Below are positions 8,627 to 16,268 of a stretch of DNA of 48,088 bases, piece by piece. The notes under the pieces were generated by a model. It was not told the DNA's origin. It saw only the letters and a program-made list of their open reading frames with translations, and searched no databases. The stretch covers positions 1 through 48,088 of the forward strand of contig JASJDM010000040.1 in the NCBI GenBank assembly GCA_030065125.1, given 5' to 3'. Position numbers and translations under genes: made by a program. This stretch comes from Lysobacterales bacterium. Its GTDB lineage: Bacteria > Pseudomonadota > Gammaproteobacteria > Xanthomonadales > SZUA-38. The first letter of the stretch is position 1, and each line of letters starts with the position of its first letter.

Positions 8627-8957
8627 CCAGGTTGCCGTCCGGGTCCTCCAGCATGATGGTGCTGCGGTGGGACTGGGCTTCGTGGGACTTGAGGGCGCCG
8701 GAAGCGGCCAGGTCCCGGCGCACGGCCTCGATGTCCGCGGGATGAAAGGTCAACATGTTGTGCGGAAACATCCCCTGGAACAGCCCGATGCGGGTGCTGT
8801 CATTGCTGACGATGCGCCACTGGTGCTCGTCGGAGTCAGGGAATTCCCGGGACAGGTGACCGCCGTCCACCACTTCGAAGCCCAGGCGTCGGTAGAAGGC
8901 CAGGGAGGCTTCCATGTCCTTTACCGTCAGGCTGACCGAGAATTCGCCGAGCTCCAT
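8601..8957 (-). CDS. VOC family (glyoxalase/bleomycin-resistance fold) protein
   Basis: 118 residues forming one VOC unit: the N-terminal half has SVSLTVKDMEASLAFYRRLG and the C-terminal half ends in the characteristic TIMLEDPDGNLVMMDG. The family includes glyoxalase I, dioxygenases, epimerases and antibiotic-binding proteins, so the role cannot be fixed from sequence. Its 3' end overlaps the converging hydrolase by 26 bases. It starts 53 bases from the divergent PrsW-type gene. Confidence 0.88.
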   Translation of the reverse strand: MELGEFSVSLTVKDMEASLAFYRRLGFEVVDGGHLSREFPDSDEHQWRIVSNDSTRIGLFQGMFPHNMLTFHPADIEAVRRDLAASGALKSHEAQSHRSTIMLEDPDGNLVMMDGASR

Positions 8958-9010
8958 TTGAATTGTCCTGTGCTGTTACCGAAGCCTGCAGGAACCATAG
9001 AATAACCCAG

Positions 9011-9685
9011 ATGGGAATACTGGCGCTGATCATCGGTCCCGCACTGTTCTGGGCAGGCTACCACCGTTACAAGGACCGGTTTGAACCTGAGCCGCTGGGC
9101 TACCTGGCCGTGGCCTTTCTACTGGGCATTGGGGCAGGGATGCTGGCCTCCTGGGGTTACCAGGCACTGGACTGGTTCGACCTGCGCTATGACGCCTATC
9201 GGCTGGCGCGGGAAGATCTCTGGGGCCTGTGGTGGTATTCGATACTGGCCATCGGTTTGATCGAGGAGGCGGCCAAGCTCATCCCGTTCCTGGTGGTGGT
9301 CCTGCGCTGGTCTCACTTTGACCAGCCTCTGGACGGAATCATCTATGCCTCCTTCATAGCGCTGGGATTCGCCAGTCATGAGAACCTGCTGTGGCTGCCC
9401 GCCCTGGCACCCTGGGAAGCGGTCGGGCGCAGCCTGGCCTCGCCGCTGGTGCACGTGATGTTTGCGTCTATCTGGGGTTTTGCCATTTCCCGGGCGCGGT
9501 TCGTGTCGGGGTCCCTCCCGCTGGCAGTGTTCTGGGGCCTGGGCCTGTCAGCGCTGCTTCACGGCGTTTTCGACTTCATCACCATTGGCCTGCCCCACTG
9601 GGTCCGCATCGGCCCGCCGTTGTTGATCCTGGCTATCTGGTTGTGGCGAATGCATCAGGTGCGCCGCCTGCATGGCGACCCATGA
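9011..9685 (+). CDS. PrsW-type intramembrane metalloprotease
   Basis: 224 residues with about seven hydrophobic segments and the PrsW/CPBP-like motif set: Glu85-Glu86xxLys89 in IEEAAKLIPF, Glu124 in ASHENLLW, His148 in LVHVMFAS and His184 in LLHGVFDF. These are the zinc-site residues of the family, which cleaves anti-sigma factors or other membrane proteins within the bilayer. I chose ATG 9011 because the first membrane helix follows directly; an in-frame start at 8963 would add a poorly conserved leader. The target is unknown. The only anti-sigma-like candidate in the window is at 46539. Confidence 0.88.
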   Translation: MGILALIIGPALFWAGYHRYKDRFEPEPLGYLAVAFLLGIGAGMLASWGYQALDWFDLRYDAYRLAREDLWGLWWYSILAIGLIEEAAKLIPFLVVVLRWSHFDQPLDGIIYASFIALGFASHENLLWLPALAPWEAVGRSLASPLVHVMFASIWGFAISRARFVSGSLPLAVFWGLGLSALLHGVFDFITIGLPHWVRIGPPLLILAIWLWRMHQVRRLHGDP

Positions 9686-9706
9686 GAAAGGCAGCCTTAC
9701 GTCGGA

Positions 9707-9988
9707 TCAGTTGAATACCAGCTTGTAGAGCACCAGGCCGTCCCTGGGTCCGGCCGGCACCAGGTAGAGATCGTGAAGTTCACCCTGGTCGAAACCGACG
9801 GTGTAGATACCCTGGGACAGGGCCGGGACTGCTTCAGCTTCCAGCAGCACCGAAAACGGCTGCCGCAGGTCGCCCTCCTTTCGCTCCAGCGCCTGCACTT
9901 CCGCCACGCAGGCGCGAACGTCATGGGCGCCGTGAGCGATGGAGACGGGATCCCCAAGCCGGCTTTGGAAAAATTCAATGTGCAGCAT
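9707..9988 (-). CDS. DUF6916 domain protein
   Basis: 93 residues from ATG 9988 (a longer in-frame start at 10054 adds 22 unlikely residues). The pattern FQSRLGDPV, then PFSVLLEAEAVPALSQGIY and HDLYLVPAGPRDG, ending LYKLVFN, fits DUF6916, a small beta domain often found near phage-tail-like collar proteins. No such neighbours are present, so this is an isolated copy. On the minus strand a TATAAT box (10018-10023) lies just upstream of the start and could be the -10 element. Confidence 0.65.
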   Translation of the reverse strand: MLHIEFFQSRLGDPVSIAHGAHDVRACVAEVQALERKEGDLRQPFSVLLEAEAVPALSQGIYTVGFDQGELHDLYLVPAGPRDGLVLYKLVFN

Positions 9989-10175
9989 CTTGCAGTAACC
10001 ACACCGGAATTCTTCTTGAATTATAGGCCATGTCCGGGTGCACCATGGGAGCACCCGTCGCAGGATTGGACCCGTTCGTCACGCGGTAACAGGCATTTAC
10101 GCCCGATAAATACCTAGGGATTCAGGCCGGCGTGTGTGCGAAGCTATGTCGGTTGAGAGCTTGCAGGAGGACCTC

Positions 10176-11171
10176 ATGAGAGCGATTTGCTGGATGATGG
10201 CCGCGTTGCTGGCCGGTTTCCTGGCAATGGGCAGCGCCGCCGCGGAAACGCCCCTGGACAAGGATCTGAAAACCTTCATGGCGATGTTTCCTGGAGAATA
10301 CGACAACAACAACCAGGTCATGTTTGCCGAGGAGGCCGGGGTCCCCGAAGACTCCCGCCACGAGCGCCTGCACCACTACTTCGTACCGGTGGAGATGCCC
10401 GCGCTGGGCGACCATATCGTTTTTGTGCAACAGTACATTCACAACGATCCCACCAATGTGTACCGGGTCCGGCTGTACCGATTCACGGCGGACTATGAAG
10501 AGAATGCCATCCGGCTGGCGATTTTCCGGCCCAGTGATGCCGCGGCGATTACCGGAGCCCACGAAGACCCCGGGCTGCTGGACAAGGTGGGTCCCGATGA
10601 CTTCGTCAACCTGCCGGGCTGCGACGTGTTCTGGGTGCGCGAGGCGGATCACTTTCGCGGCTACATGAAACCCGGAGCCTGTACCATCAAATCCCGGCGG
10701 GACGGCCGCATCATCGTCATTGATGACGATCTGCTGCTGACCCGTGACCAGATCTGGATCTCGGACCGCGCCGAGTATGAGGATGGCAGCTACGCCTTTG
10801 GCAATAAGGCGGGTATTCCCCACAAGAACACCCGGGTTCGTCATTTTCAGTGCTGGGTCGCCATCCAGCACCAGGATTCCGACCAGTGGTTCTTCAAACC
10901 GGCAATTGCCCTGCATGACCAGGGTGGTGTGGAGGAACTGGTCACTGACGAAGAGACACCAAGGACCTTCTACCTGCGCATGGCCCGCCCGGTATGGCCC
11001 AGCGGCAACAACAAGCCTTCAACCGTGGTCTACGTCCACGGCCAGAACGAAGACGGCAGCATGGGCGACAGCATCAGCTACAGCTGGGGCGCCTACGACG
11101 CGGAAAGAGTCGGCATCAACCTGAAAATGCTCAACCTCCAGGCCAGCTGCAGCCTTAAGGATTCGATGTGA
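10176..11171 (+). CDS. Secreted CpcT/CpeT-like protein
   Basis: 331 residues from ATG 10176, set by AGGAGG at 10165-10170. A signal peptide (residues 1 to about 23, ending GSAAAE) is followed by a CpcT/CpeT-like domain: FPGEYDNNNQVMF, HHYFVPVEMP, HIVFVQQYIHND and YRVRLYRF match the family beta-barrel. In cyanobacteria these proteins attach bilins to phycobiliproteins, but in heterotrophs the family is exported and of unknown function. It is longer than the roughly 200-residue cyanobacterial enzymes, with an extra C-terminal segment from about 230. It converges on the acyl-CoA dehydrogenase gene across the hairpin array. Confidence 0.8.
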   Translation: MRAICWMMAALLAGFLAMGSAAAETPLDKDLKTFMAMFPGEYDNNNQVMFAEEAGVPEDSRHERLHHYFVPVEMPALGDHIVFVQQYIHNDPTNVYRVRLYRFTADYEENAIRLAIFRPSDAAAITGAHEDPGLLDKVGPDDFVNLPGCDVFWVREADHFRGYMKPGACTIKSRRDGRIIVIDDDLLLTRDQIWISDRAEYEDGSYAFGNKAGIPHKNTRVRHFQCWVAIQHQDSDQWFFKPAIALHDQGGVEELVTDEETPRTFYLRMARPVWPSGNNKPSTVVYVHGQNEDGSMGDSISYSWGAYDAERVGINLKMLNLQASCSLKDSM

Positions 11172-11173
11172 TT

Positions 11174-11308
11174 TGCTGAACACGGTCCCGGACCCCGTCC
11201 GGGACCCCCAGCGCGAAGCGCGTTCCCCAGCCCGCCCAGCGGGCGTTCCCCAGGTCGCGCCAGCGACCGTTCCCCAGCGCACGCCAGTGCGCGTTTCCTG
11301 ATTCAGCA
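11174..11308. repeat. Train of hairpins with constant GTTCCCCAG spacers
   Basis: Between two converging genes lie five adjacent perfect hairpins: GGTCCCGGAC/GTCCGGGACC (11184-11206), GCGC/GCGC with loop GAA (11211-11221), GCCCGC/GCGGGC with loop CCA (11230-11244), GGTCGC/GCGACC with loop GCCA (11253-11268), and GCGCAC/GTGCGC with loop GCCA (11277-11292). The stems differ in sequence but always pair. Three exact copies of GTTCCCCAG (11222, 11245, 11269) separate them with a period of about 23-24 bases. The whole is enclosed by TGCTGAA (11174-11180) and TTCAGCA (11302-11308), which can close a multibranch junction. It could act as a bidirectional terminator or mRNA 3'-end stabiliser. Confidence 0.75.
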
Positions 11309-12478
11309 TCGCTCAATCAACTGCTTCGCAATAATGATCCGCTGGATCTCGTTGGTCCCCTCGCCGATACACATCAGCGGTGCATCCCGGTAGAAGCGCT
11401 CGATTTCGTACTCGGTGGAATAGCTGTAGCCGCCGAAAATACGCATGGCCTCGGTACTGTTCTCCAGCGCTGCCTCCGAGGCGAACAGCTTGGCACGTCC
11501 GGCCTCCAGGTCGCAGCGCTGCCCGGTGTCATAGCGTCGGGCCGCCTCTTCCACCAGCAGCGCGGCCGCTTCGGCCCTGGTCGACATATCGGCCAGCTTG
11601 AGCTGAATCGCCTGGTGCTGGCAGATGGGTTTGCCGAAGGTCTGTCGTTCTTTTGCATAGGCCAGGGCCAGGGCCAGGGAGCCCCGGGCCATGCCCACGC
11701 CCCGGGCAGCGACGTTGATGCGGCCCAGTTCCAGCCCGCCGGCGGTCTGCTGAAAGCCCCGGCCTTCCACGCCACCGATCAGCTGATCCGACGAGATCCG
11801 GAAATCCTCGAACACCAGTTCCGCGCTGTCGATGGAGCGATAGCCCAGCTTCTTCAGCTTCTTGCCCACGGAAAAACCGGGTCCCTTTTCACACAGGAAC
11901 AGGCTCATTCCTTTGTGGGGCGGATCCGCTTCCGGGTCGGTCTTGACCAGCACCGCCAGGCAGTTGCCCTTGATGCCGTTGGAGATCCAGGTCTTGGTGC
12001 CGTTGATGACGTAGTCGTCGCCGTCGCGGCGGGCCACGGTGCGGATGCGCTGCAGGTCGGTGCCAGCGTTAGGTTCGGTCAGGCCGATGCCGCCGCGCAG
12101 CTCGCCGCTGGCAAAGCGCGGCAGGTATTTCTGTTTCTGGGCCTCGGTGCCGGCCCGCTCCACGCAGCTGGCCATGATCAGGTGAGAGTTGAAGATACCC
12201 GTGGGCGCCATCCACACCTCGCAGATCCGGGACACGATGCGTGCATAGCCCGTGGCGCTCAATCCCAGCCCGCCGTACTCGGGGCTGATGGTGGCACCGA
12301 ACAGCCCCAGCTCTTTCATCTGCTCGACCAGTTCCGCGGGATACTCATCGGCCTGGTCGAATTCGCGTGCAATAGGACGCACCTCTTTTTCCACCCAGCG
12401 GCCAATGGCTTCGAGCATGTCAGCCTCCATTTCGGCCCGGTCCTGCTGGCTGATCGCGTTCTGTTCTGGTACTGCCAT
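11303..12478 (-). CDS. Acyl-CoA dehydrogenase
   Basis: 391 residues, normal for an FAD-dependent acyl-CoA dehydrogenase. The FAD/substrate-binding signature GGIGLTEPNAGTD is at about 130-142, the helical C-terminal domain contains QTFGKPICQHQAIQ and RIFGGYSYSTEYEIERFYRDA, and the catalytic-base Glu lies in IGEGTNEIQR near the C-terminus. It would oxidise a CoA thioester and pass electrons to ETF. It sits 2 bases after the MaoC gene in a two-gene minus-strand operon. In the known itaconate cluster of Pseudomonas an acyl-CoA dehydrogenase likewise accompanies the hydratase, so a branched C4-C5 dicarboxyl-CoA substrate is possible but not proven. Confidence 0.93.
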   Translation of the reverse strand: MAVPEQNAISQQDRAEMEADMLEAIGRWVEKEVRPIAREFDQADEYPAELVEQMKELGLFGATISPEYGGLGLSATGYARIVSRICEVWMAPTGIFNSHLIMASCVERAGTEAQKQKYLPRFASGELRGGIGLTEPNAGTDLQRIRTVARRDGDDYVINGTKTWISNGIKGNCLAVLVKTDPEADPPHKGMSLFLCEKGPGFSVGKKLKKLGYRSIDSAELVFEDFRISSDQLIGGVEGRGFQQTAGGLELGRINVAARGVGMARGSLALALAYAKERQTFGKPICQHQAIQLKLADMSTRAEAAALLVEEAARRYDTGQRCDLEAGRAKLFASEAALENSTEAMRIFGGYSYSTEYEIERFYRDAPLMCIGEGTNEIQRIIIAKQLIERC

Positions 12479-12480
12479 GG

Positions 12481-13002
12481 TCAGTCTCCGCTTTGGTGGG
12501 GGGTCGGGTCGGGCTGCTTCGGTATCAGCATGGACCGCTCAAACACACAGACCACCACGCCGTCCTGGTTCTTGCCGGTGGTCTTTACCGTGACAATGCC
12601 TGCATCCGGCCGGGATCGGGATTCACGTTTTTCAATCACTTCGGATTCCCCATACAGGGTGTCGCCGGGAAACACCGGCGCCGTGAGTCTGATCTCCTTC
12701 CAGCCCAGGTTGGCAATGGCGCGCTGGCTGACATCGGACACGCTCATGCCCACCAGCATGGCAACGGTCAGGGGGCTGGCGACCAGGGGGCGGCCGAACT
12801 CGGTGCCGGCGGCGTACTCTTCGTCGAAGTGCAGCGGATGGGTGTTCATGGTCAGCAGCGTGAACCACACATTGTCCTGCTGGCTGATGGTGCGCCCGGG
12901 CCGGTGTTCGTAAACGTCGCCGGTAGTGAATTCCTCATAGTACCGACCGGCCACCGCACGGTAGCGCTGGGGAGCGATCTCCTGGTCCGTTCTTGCCGTC
13001 AT
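12481..13002 (-). CDS. MaoC-like hydratase (single hotdog), mesaconyl/itaconyl-CoA hydratase type
   Basis: 173 residues from ATG 13002, with AGGAAG about 7 bases upstream; the frame is open further but lacks a better start. It is one hotdog domain of MaoC type. The active-site loop reads TMNTHPLHFDEEYA (residues 51-64). Compared with the usual DxNPxH of (R)-hydratases, Asp is replaced by Asn53 and Asn by His55, while His58 is kept. This form occurs in MaoC proteins acting on branched dicarboxylyl-CoA esters (family knowledge, from memory). It lies 2 bases before the acyl-CoA dehydrogenase gene and diverges from the GntR gene across an operator. Confidence 0.85.
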   Translation of the reverse strand: MTARTDQEIAPQRYRAVAGRYYEEFTTGDVYEHRPGRTISQQDNVWFTLLTMNTHPLHFDEEYAAGTEFGRPLVASPLTVAMLVGMSVSDVSQRAIANLGWKEIRLTAPVFPGDTLYGESEVIEKRESRSRPDAGIVTVKTTGKNQDGVVVCVFERSMLIPKQPDPTPHQSGD

Positions 13003-13041
13003 GGACAGTCTTCCTGGAGGCTGTGCAGCCAAAATGAGTTT

Positions 13042-13070
13042 TTGGGATTTGTCCGTACAAATGCTATCTT
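13042..13070. promoter_or_regulatory. gntR promoter with TTTGTCCGTACAAA operator
   Basis: On the plus strand TTGGGA (13042-13047) and TATCTT (13065-13070) are spaced 17 bases apart, and the palindrome TTTGTCCGTACAAA (13048-13061) fills the spacer. It differs by one base from the TTGTCCGGACAA found at other promoters of the cluster. The site also lies about 45 bases upstream of the divergent maoC-like gene, so one operator could control both directions. The arrangement fits repression by blocking RNA polymerase. Confidence 0.6.
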
Positions 13071-13108
13071 TGCCCGAAGCGTAATGCAATGAGCAGGTTG
13101 CCAGCAGC

Positions 13109-13903
13109 GTGTCCGTCAAGAAAACAAAACCGGCCAGATCCCCGGCAAAACCCCCGGCCAAACCAAGATACCGCCAGCTGGCGGAGGCGCTCATGGGCGA
13201 AATTCGCTCGGGCCGGCTTGCCGTGGGCGAGCGCATGCCGGGTGAGCTGGAGCTGGTAGAGCGCCACGGTGTCAGCCGTCATACCGTGAGAGAGTCCCTG
13301 CGGGTGTTGGAGGAACTGGGATTGATCGACCGTCACCAGGGCCTGGGAACCGTAGTGCGGTCGCGCAATTCAAGTCCGTCTTATGTGCAGGTGGTCAAAT
13401 CCCCCGGCGAACTGATGCAGTATCCGGCCGACAGCCGCCTGAGCGTCGTTGAAACCGAGGACATAAAAGCTTCCCGGCAGCTCGCTCGACAGCTGCAGTG
13501 CCGCTCGGGCAGCCTGTGGACCCGCATCGGCGCGGTGCGCAAGCTGAAAGACAGCGGGCTTCCCATCTGCTGGTCCAATATTTTTGTGCTGCCGGAGTAT
13601 GCCGCCGTTGCCAGCAAAATCGGACGCAGCCGCAGGCCGGTTTACGAAATCATCGAGCGATCCTTTGACGAGCAGATCAGCAGCGTGGAGATCGACATTC
13701 AGGCTGGGCTGGTCAGCGAGGAGGTGGCCGGCATCCTGGAAGTTGAGCCGGGTTCGCCCTCGCTTACCCTGATCCGCCGCTACCTGGGCAAAGGCAATCG
13801 GCAGTTCGAAGTTTCCCTGTCCGAACACCCGGCGGAGCGGTTCAACTATTCACTCAAGCTGACCCGAGGCTGGCAATCCGGCGGCGGCTGGTCCCAGGGC
13901 TGA
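13109..13903 (+). CDS. GntR family regulator, HutC subfamily (UTRA domain)
   Basis: 264 residues from GTG 13109. After a basic, proline-rich N-terminal stretch, residues about 22-90 form the GntR winged helix (YRQLAEALMGEIRSGRLAVG, then RHGVSRHTVRESLRVLEELG and LIDRHQGLGTVV). Residues about 105-255 are a UTRA effector domain, marking the HutC subfamily, whose members sense small metabolites. Its stop lies 1 base before the CitE-type gene, so it is co-transcribed with a catabolic enzyme. The 12-bp palindromes at this promoter and at 14803, 18817 and 20462 are the likely binding sites, which would make it the local regulator, probably a repressor released by a pathway intermediate. Confidence 0.9.
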   Translation: MSVKKTKPARSPAKPPAKPRYRQLAEALMGEIRSGRLAVGERMPGELELVERHGVSRHTVRESLRVLEELGLIDRHQGLGTVVRSRNSSPSYVQVVKSPGELMQYPADSRLSVVETEDIKASRQLARQLQCRSGSLWTRIGAVRKLKDSGLPICWSNIFVLPEYAAVASKIGRSRRPVYEIIERSFDEQISSVEIDIQAGLVSEEVAGILEVEPGSPSLTLIRRYLGKGNRQFEVSLSEHPAERFNYSLKLTRGWQSGGGWSQG

Positions 13904-13904
13904 C

Positions 13905-14789
13905 ATGGGTCGATCTTCCTTTTCAGGTCTGCGCAGCTTCCTGTTTGCACCGGGAAACCACCCGCGCAAGGTGGAAAAAGTGTTTTCAAGCGGGGCCGAC
14001 GCGGTCATCCTCGACCTGGAGGACGCCGTGGCCCTGGCGGAAAAGGAAGCCACCCGGAGCGTGGTCCGGGCGGCCATGGAGGCAGACCGGGCCTGCCTGG
14101 GCTACATCCGGGTCAACTCCCTGGACACCGGCTACTGCGAGGACGACGTTGCCGCCGTGGTCAGTTCGCGACTGGACGGCATAGTCCTGCCCAAGGTGGA
14201 AGAGCCCGGACAGTTGCGGCAGGTGGACGCGTGGATTTCCCGGGCCGAGCAGTCTGTTGGCCTGGAGCCGGGGTCCCTGGACCTGATGCCCATCATTGAA
14301 ACCGCTGCTGGCGTGGAGCATGCCAATGCTATTGCCTCGGCCAGCGCGCGGGTCCGGCGGCTCTCGTTCGGCGGCGGTGATTACACGCTGGACCTGGACT
14401 ACATCTGGAGCCGGGATGAGGAGGTGCTGTCTTACGCTCGCGCCCGGCTGTCCCATGCGTCCCGGCTGGCGGGCATTGAACCCCCCATCGACACGGTGGT
14501 GCTGCAGATCCGGGACCAGCAGCGTTTCCGGGAATCCGCTGAGCGCGGCCGGAAGTTCGGCTTTACCGGCAAGCTGTGTATCCATCCGGACCAGGTGTCG
14601 TTATGTAACGCGGTTTTCAGCCCTTCCGCTGAGGAGGTGGAGCACGCCCGGGCGGTGGTCCGCGCGTTTGAACAGGCCGAGGCCGAGGGCTCAGCTTCCA
14701 TCCAGCTGGATGGCTATTTCATTGACTACCCTATCGTGTATAAGGCCCAGCGGGTGCTGGCCCTGCATGAGCGGGTACAGCAGGACTGA
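13905..14789 (+). CDS. HpcH/HpaI-CitE family lyase (citramalyl/malyl-CoA lyase type)
   Basis: 294 residues with the CitE-like TIM-barrel signature: RSFLFAPGNHPRKV at 10-23, DLEDAV at 37-42, Arg69 in YIRVN, Glu132 in IETAAG, Asp159 in FGGGDYTLDLD and CIHPDQV near the C-terminus. The residues that bind Mg2+ and the CoA ester are all present, so it should be active. Relatives cleave citryl-, malyl-, beta-methylmalyl- or (S)-citramalyl-CoA into acetyl-CoA (or propionyl-CoA) and a 2-oxoacid. With the MaoC protein, the CoA-transferase and the MmgE/PrpD protein it makes the enzyme set of itaconate breakdown. It follows the GntR gene by 1 base. Confidence 0.88.
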   Translation: MGRSSFSGLRSFLFAPGNHPRKVEKVFSSGADAVILDLEDAVALAEKEATRSVVRAAMEADRACLGYIRVNSLDTGYCEDDVAAVVSSRLDGIVLPKVEEPGQLRQVDAWISRAEQSVGLEPGSLDLMPIIETAAGVEHANAIASASARVRRLSFGGGDYTLDLDYIWSRDEEVLSYARARLSHASRLAGIEPPIDTVVLQIRDQQRFRESAERGRKFGFTGKLCIHPDQVSLCNAVFSPSAEEVEHARAVVRAFEQAEAEGSASIQLDGYFIDYPIVYKAQRVLALHERVQQD

Positions 14790-14796
14790 TCCGGCA

Positions 14797-14825
14797 TTGG
14801 GTTTGTCCGGACAACTCGATTGAAT
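14797..14825 (+). promoter_or_regulatory. prpD-like operon promoter with perfect TTGTCCGGACAA operator
   Basis: TTGGGT (14797-14802) and TTGAAT (14820-14825) are exactly 17 bases apart. The perfect 12-bp palindrome TTGTCCGGACAA (14803-14814) fills the spacer directly after the -35 box. A strong Shine-Dalgarno sequence and ATG 14852 follow. The geometry equals that at the gntR and second-amidase promoters. Confidence 0.65.
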
Positions 14826-14851
14826 CTCTGAACAGGAGAGGAGTAACTCGA

Positions 14852-16264
14852 ATGAGCGCAGTTCCCGAATCTTCCTTCCAGGCAGCAACAAGCCTGTCAC
14901 AACAGTTTGGCCAATATGCCACCGGCTTTGACCTGGACCAGGTGCCCGGCGAGGTTCGTGAATACGCGGCCCTGTGCATGGCCGACGCTATCGGCATTGG
15001 CTTCGCCTCCCACAGCTACGATTTTGCGCCGGTCAGCGTCAAGGCGCTGGCCGGGCTGGCTGGCCAGGGGGAATACCCGGTCATCGGCACCAGGCTGAAA
15101 CTGCCGCCGCGGGACGCCGCACTGACCAACGGCCTGCTGATTCACGGCCTGGACTTTGACGATACCCACGTCGGCGCCGTGATCCACGCATCCACCAGCG
15201 CTGTGCCGCTGGTGCTGGTGGAAGCAACCCGGTTCGGGGCCAGCGGAAAACGTGCCCTGGCGGCCTACATCCTGGCCCTGGAAATTGATGCCCGCATTGG
15301 CCAGGTCGCTCAGGGCATGCTGCAGAAGATCGGATTTCACCCCACCGGCATGGTGGGCATTTTCGGCTGTGCCGTGGCGGCCGGCTACCTGGGAGGCCTG
15401 GACGAGTTGCAGCTCGCCCGGGCCCAGGGTATTGCCCTGAGCATGGCGAGCGGCAGCCTGGAGTTCCTGGAGGATGGTTCCTGGACCAAGCGCATGCATC
15501 CCGGCTGGGCCGCGTCCAGCGCCATCACGGCGGCCGCCATGGCCGGCGGCGGCTTTGTCGCCCCGCTGAATGCTTACGAGGGCCGCTACGGGCTGTACAA
15601 GCTGTACCTGCAGGGACAGGACCTGGACGCCAGCGGCATTGCCGAGGATCTGGGCCGCAACTGGGAAGTGCCCAGGGTGGCCATCAAGCCCTACCCGGTG
15701 TGCCACTTCAATCACAGCTCCATCGACTCCATGCTGGAGTTGATCAAGACCCATCACCTGAAGCCCGACGACATCAAGTCGGCCACGGTCCTCATTCACG
15801 AAAAACAGGCGGATGTGGTGTGCCGGCCGGAACAGGCCAAACGCCGTCCCCAGAACGATTACGAAGCCAAGTTCAGCGTTCACTTCGCGGTGGCGGCTGC
15901 CGCCGTGCGGGGGCGATTCACCCTGGCGGAACTGGAAGATGACGCGCGCCAGGATCCGGAGATCCTGACCCTGTGCGATCGCATAACCTTCCGTCACGAT
16001 CCCGAGTCCCGCTACCCCCAGTATTACTCCGGCGGACTGGTGGTGGAGACCACCGACGGCCGGACCCTGGAGCATCGTGAGCCCATCAACCGCGGCGCTG
16101 ATTCCCGCGCCCTCAGCTACGAGGATGTGAAGCGCAAGTTCGACGGCAACGTCAGTCGGCACCTGACCGAACCCCAGGCCGAGCGCGTCTGGAACGCAGT
16201 GATCGGCCTGGCGGATGCGCCAGATCTGACCGAGCTGAACCAGGCCATCGCGGCCAGGAGATAG
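14852..16264 (+). CDS. MmgE/PrpD family protein
   Basis: 470 residues of the MmgE/PrpD fold (2-methylcitrate dehydratase, iminodisuccinate epimerase and cis-aconitate decarboxylase relatives). Recognisable segments are LIHGLDFDDTHVGAVIHAS near residues 90-110, HPTGMVGIFGCAVAAGYL near 165-180 and a central KRMHPGWAAS. The C-terminal half carries KPYPVCHFNHSSIDSML. The family handles tri- and dicarboxylic acids without an Fe-S cluster. A homologue sits in the Pseudomonas itaconate cluster, with unclear role. A GGAGAGGAG ribosome-binding site precedes ATG 14852. The gene heads a two-gene operon with the HpaB-like gene, 4 bases downstream. Confidence 0.92.
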   Translation: MSAVPESSFQAATSLSQQFGQYATGFDLDQVPGEVREYAALCMADAIGIGFASHSYDFAPVSVKALAGLAGQGEYPVIGTRLKLPPRDAALTNGLLIHGLDFDDTHVGAVIHASTSAVPLVLVEATRFGASGKRALAAYILALEIDARIGQVAQGMLQKIGFHPTGMVGIFGCAVAAGYLGGLDELQLARAQGIALSMASGSLEFLEDGSWTKRMHPGWAASSAITAAAMAGGGFVAPLNAYEGRYGLYKLYLQGQDLDASGIAEDLGRNWEVPRVAIKPYPVCHFNHSSIDSMLELIKTHHLKPDDIKSATVLIHEKQADVVCRPEQAKRRPQNDYEAKFSVHFAVAAAAVRGRFTLAELEDDARQDPEILTLCDRITFRHDPESRYPQYYSGGLVVETTDGRTLEHREPINRGADSRALSYEDVKRKFDGNVSRHLTEPQAERVWNAVIGLADAPDLTELNQAIAARR

Positions 16265-16268
16265 CCTG

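Noticed and set aside
11207..11300. CRISPR-like array
   Set aside because: The constant 9-base elements are too short for CRISPR repeats and the variable parts are perfect palindromes, not spacers; no cas genes are present.
11019..11309. 96-codon minus-strand frame over the hairpin train
   Set aside because: It is created by the GC-rich repeats and overlaps the CpcT-like gene; no sensible protein.
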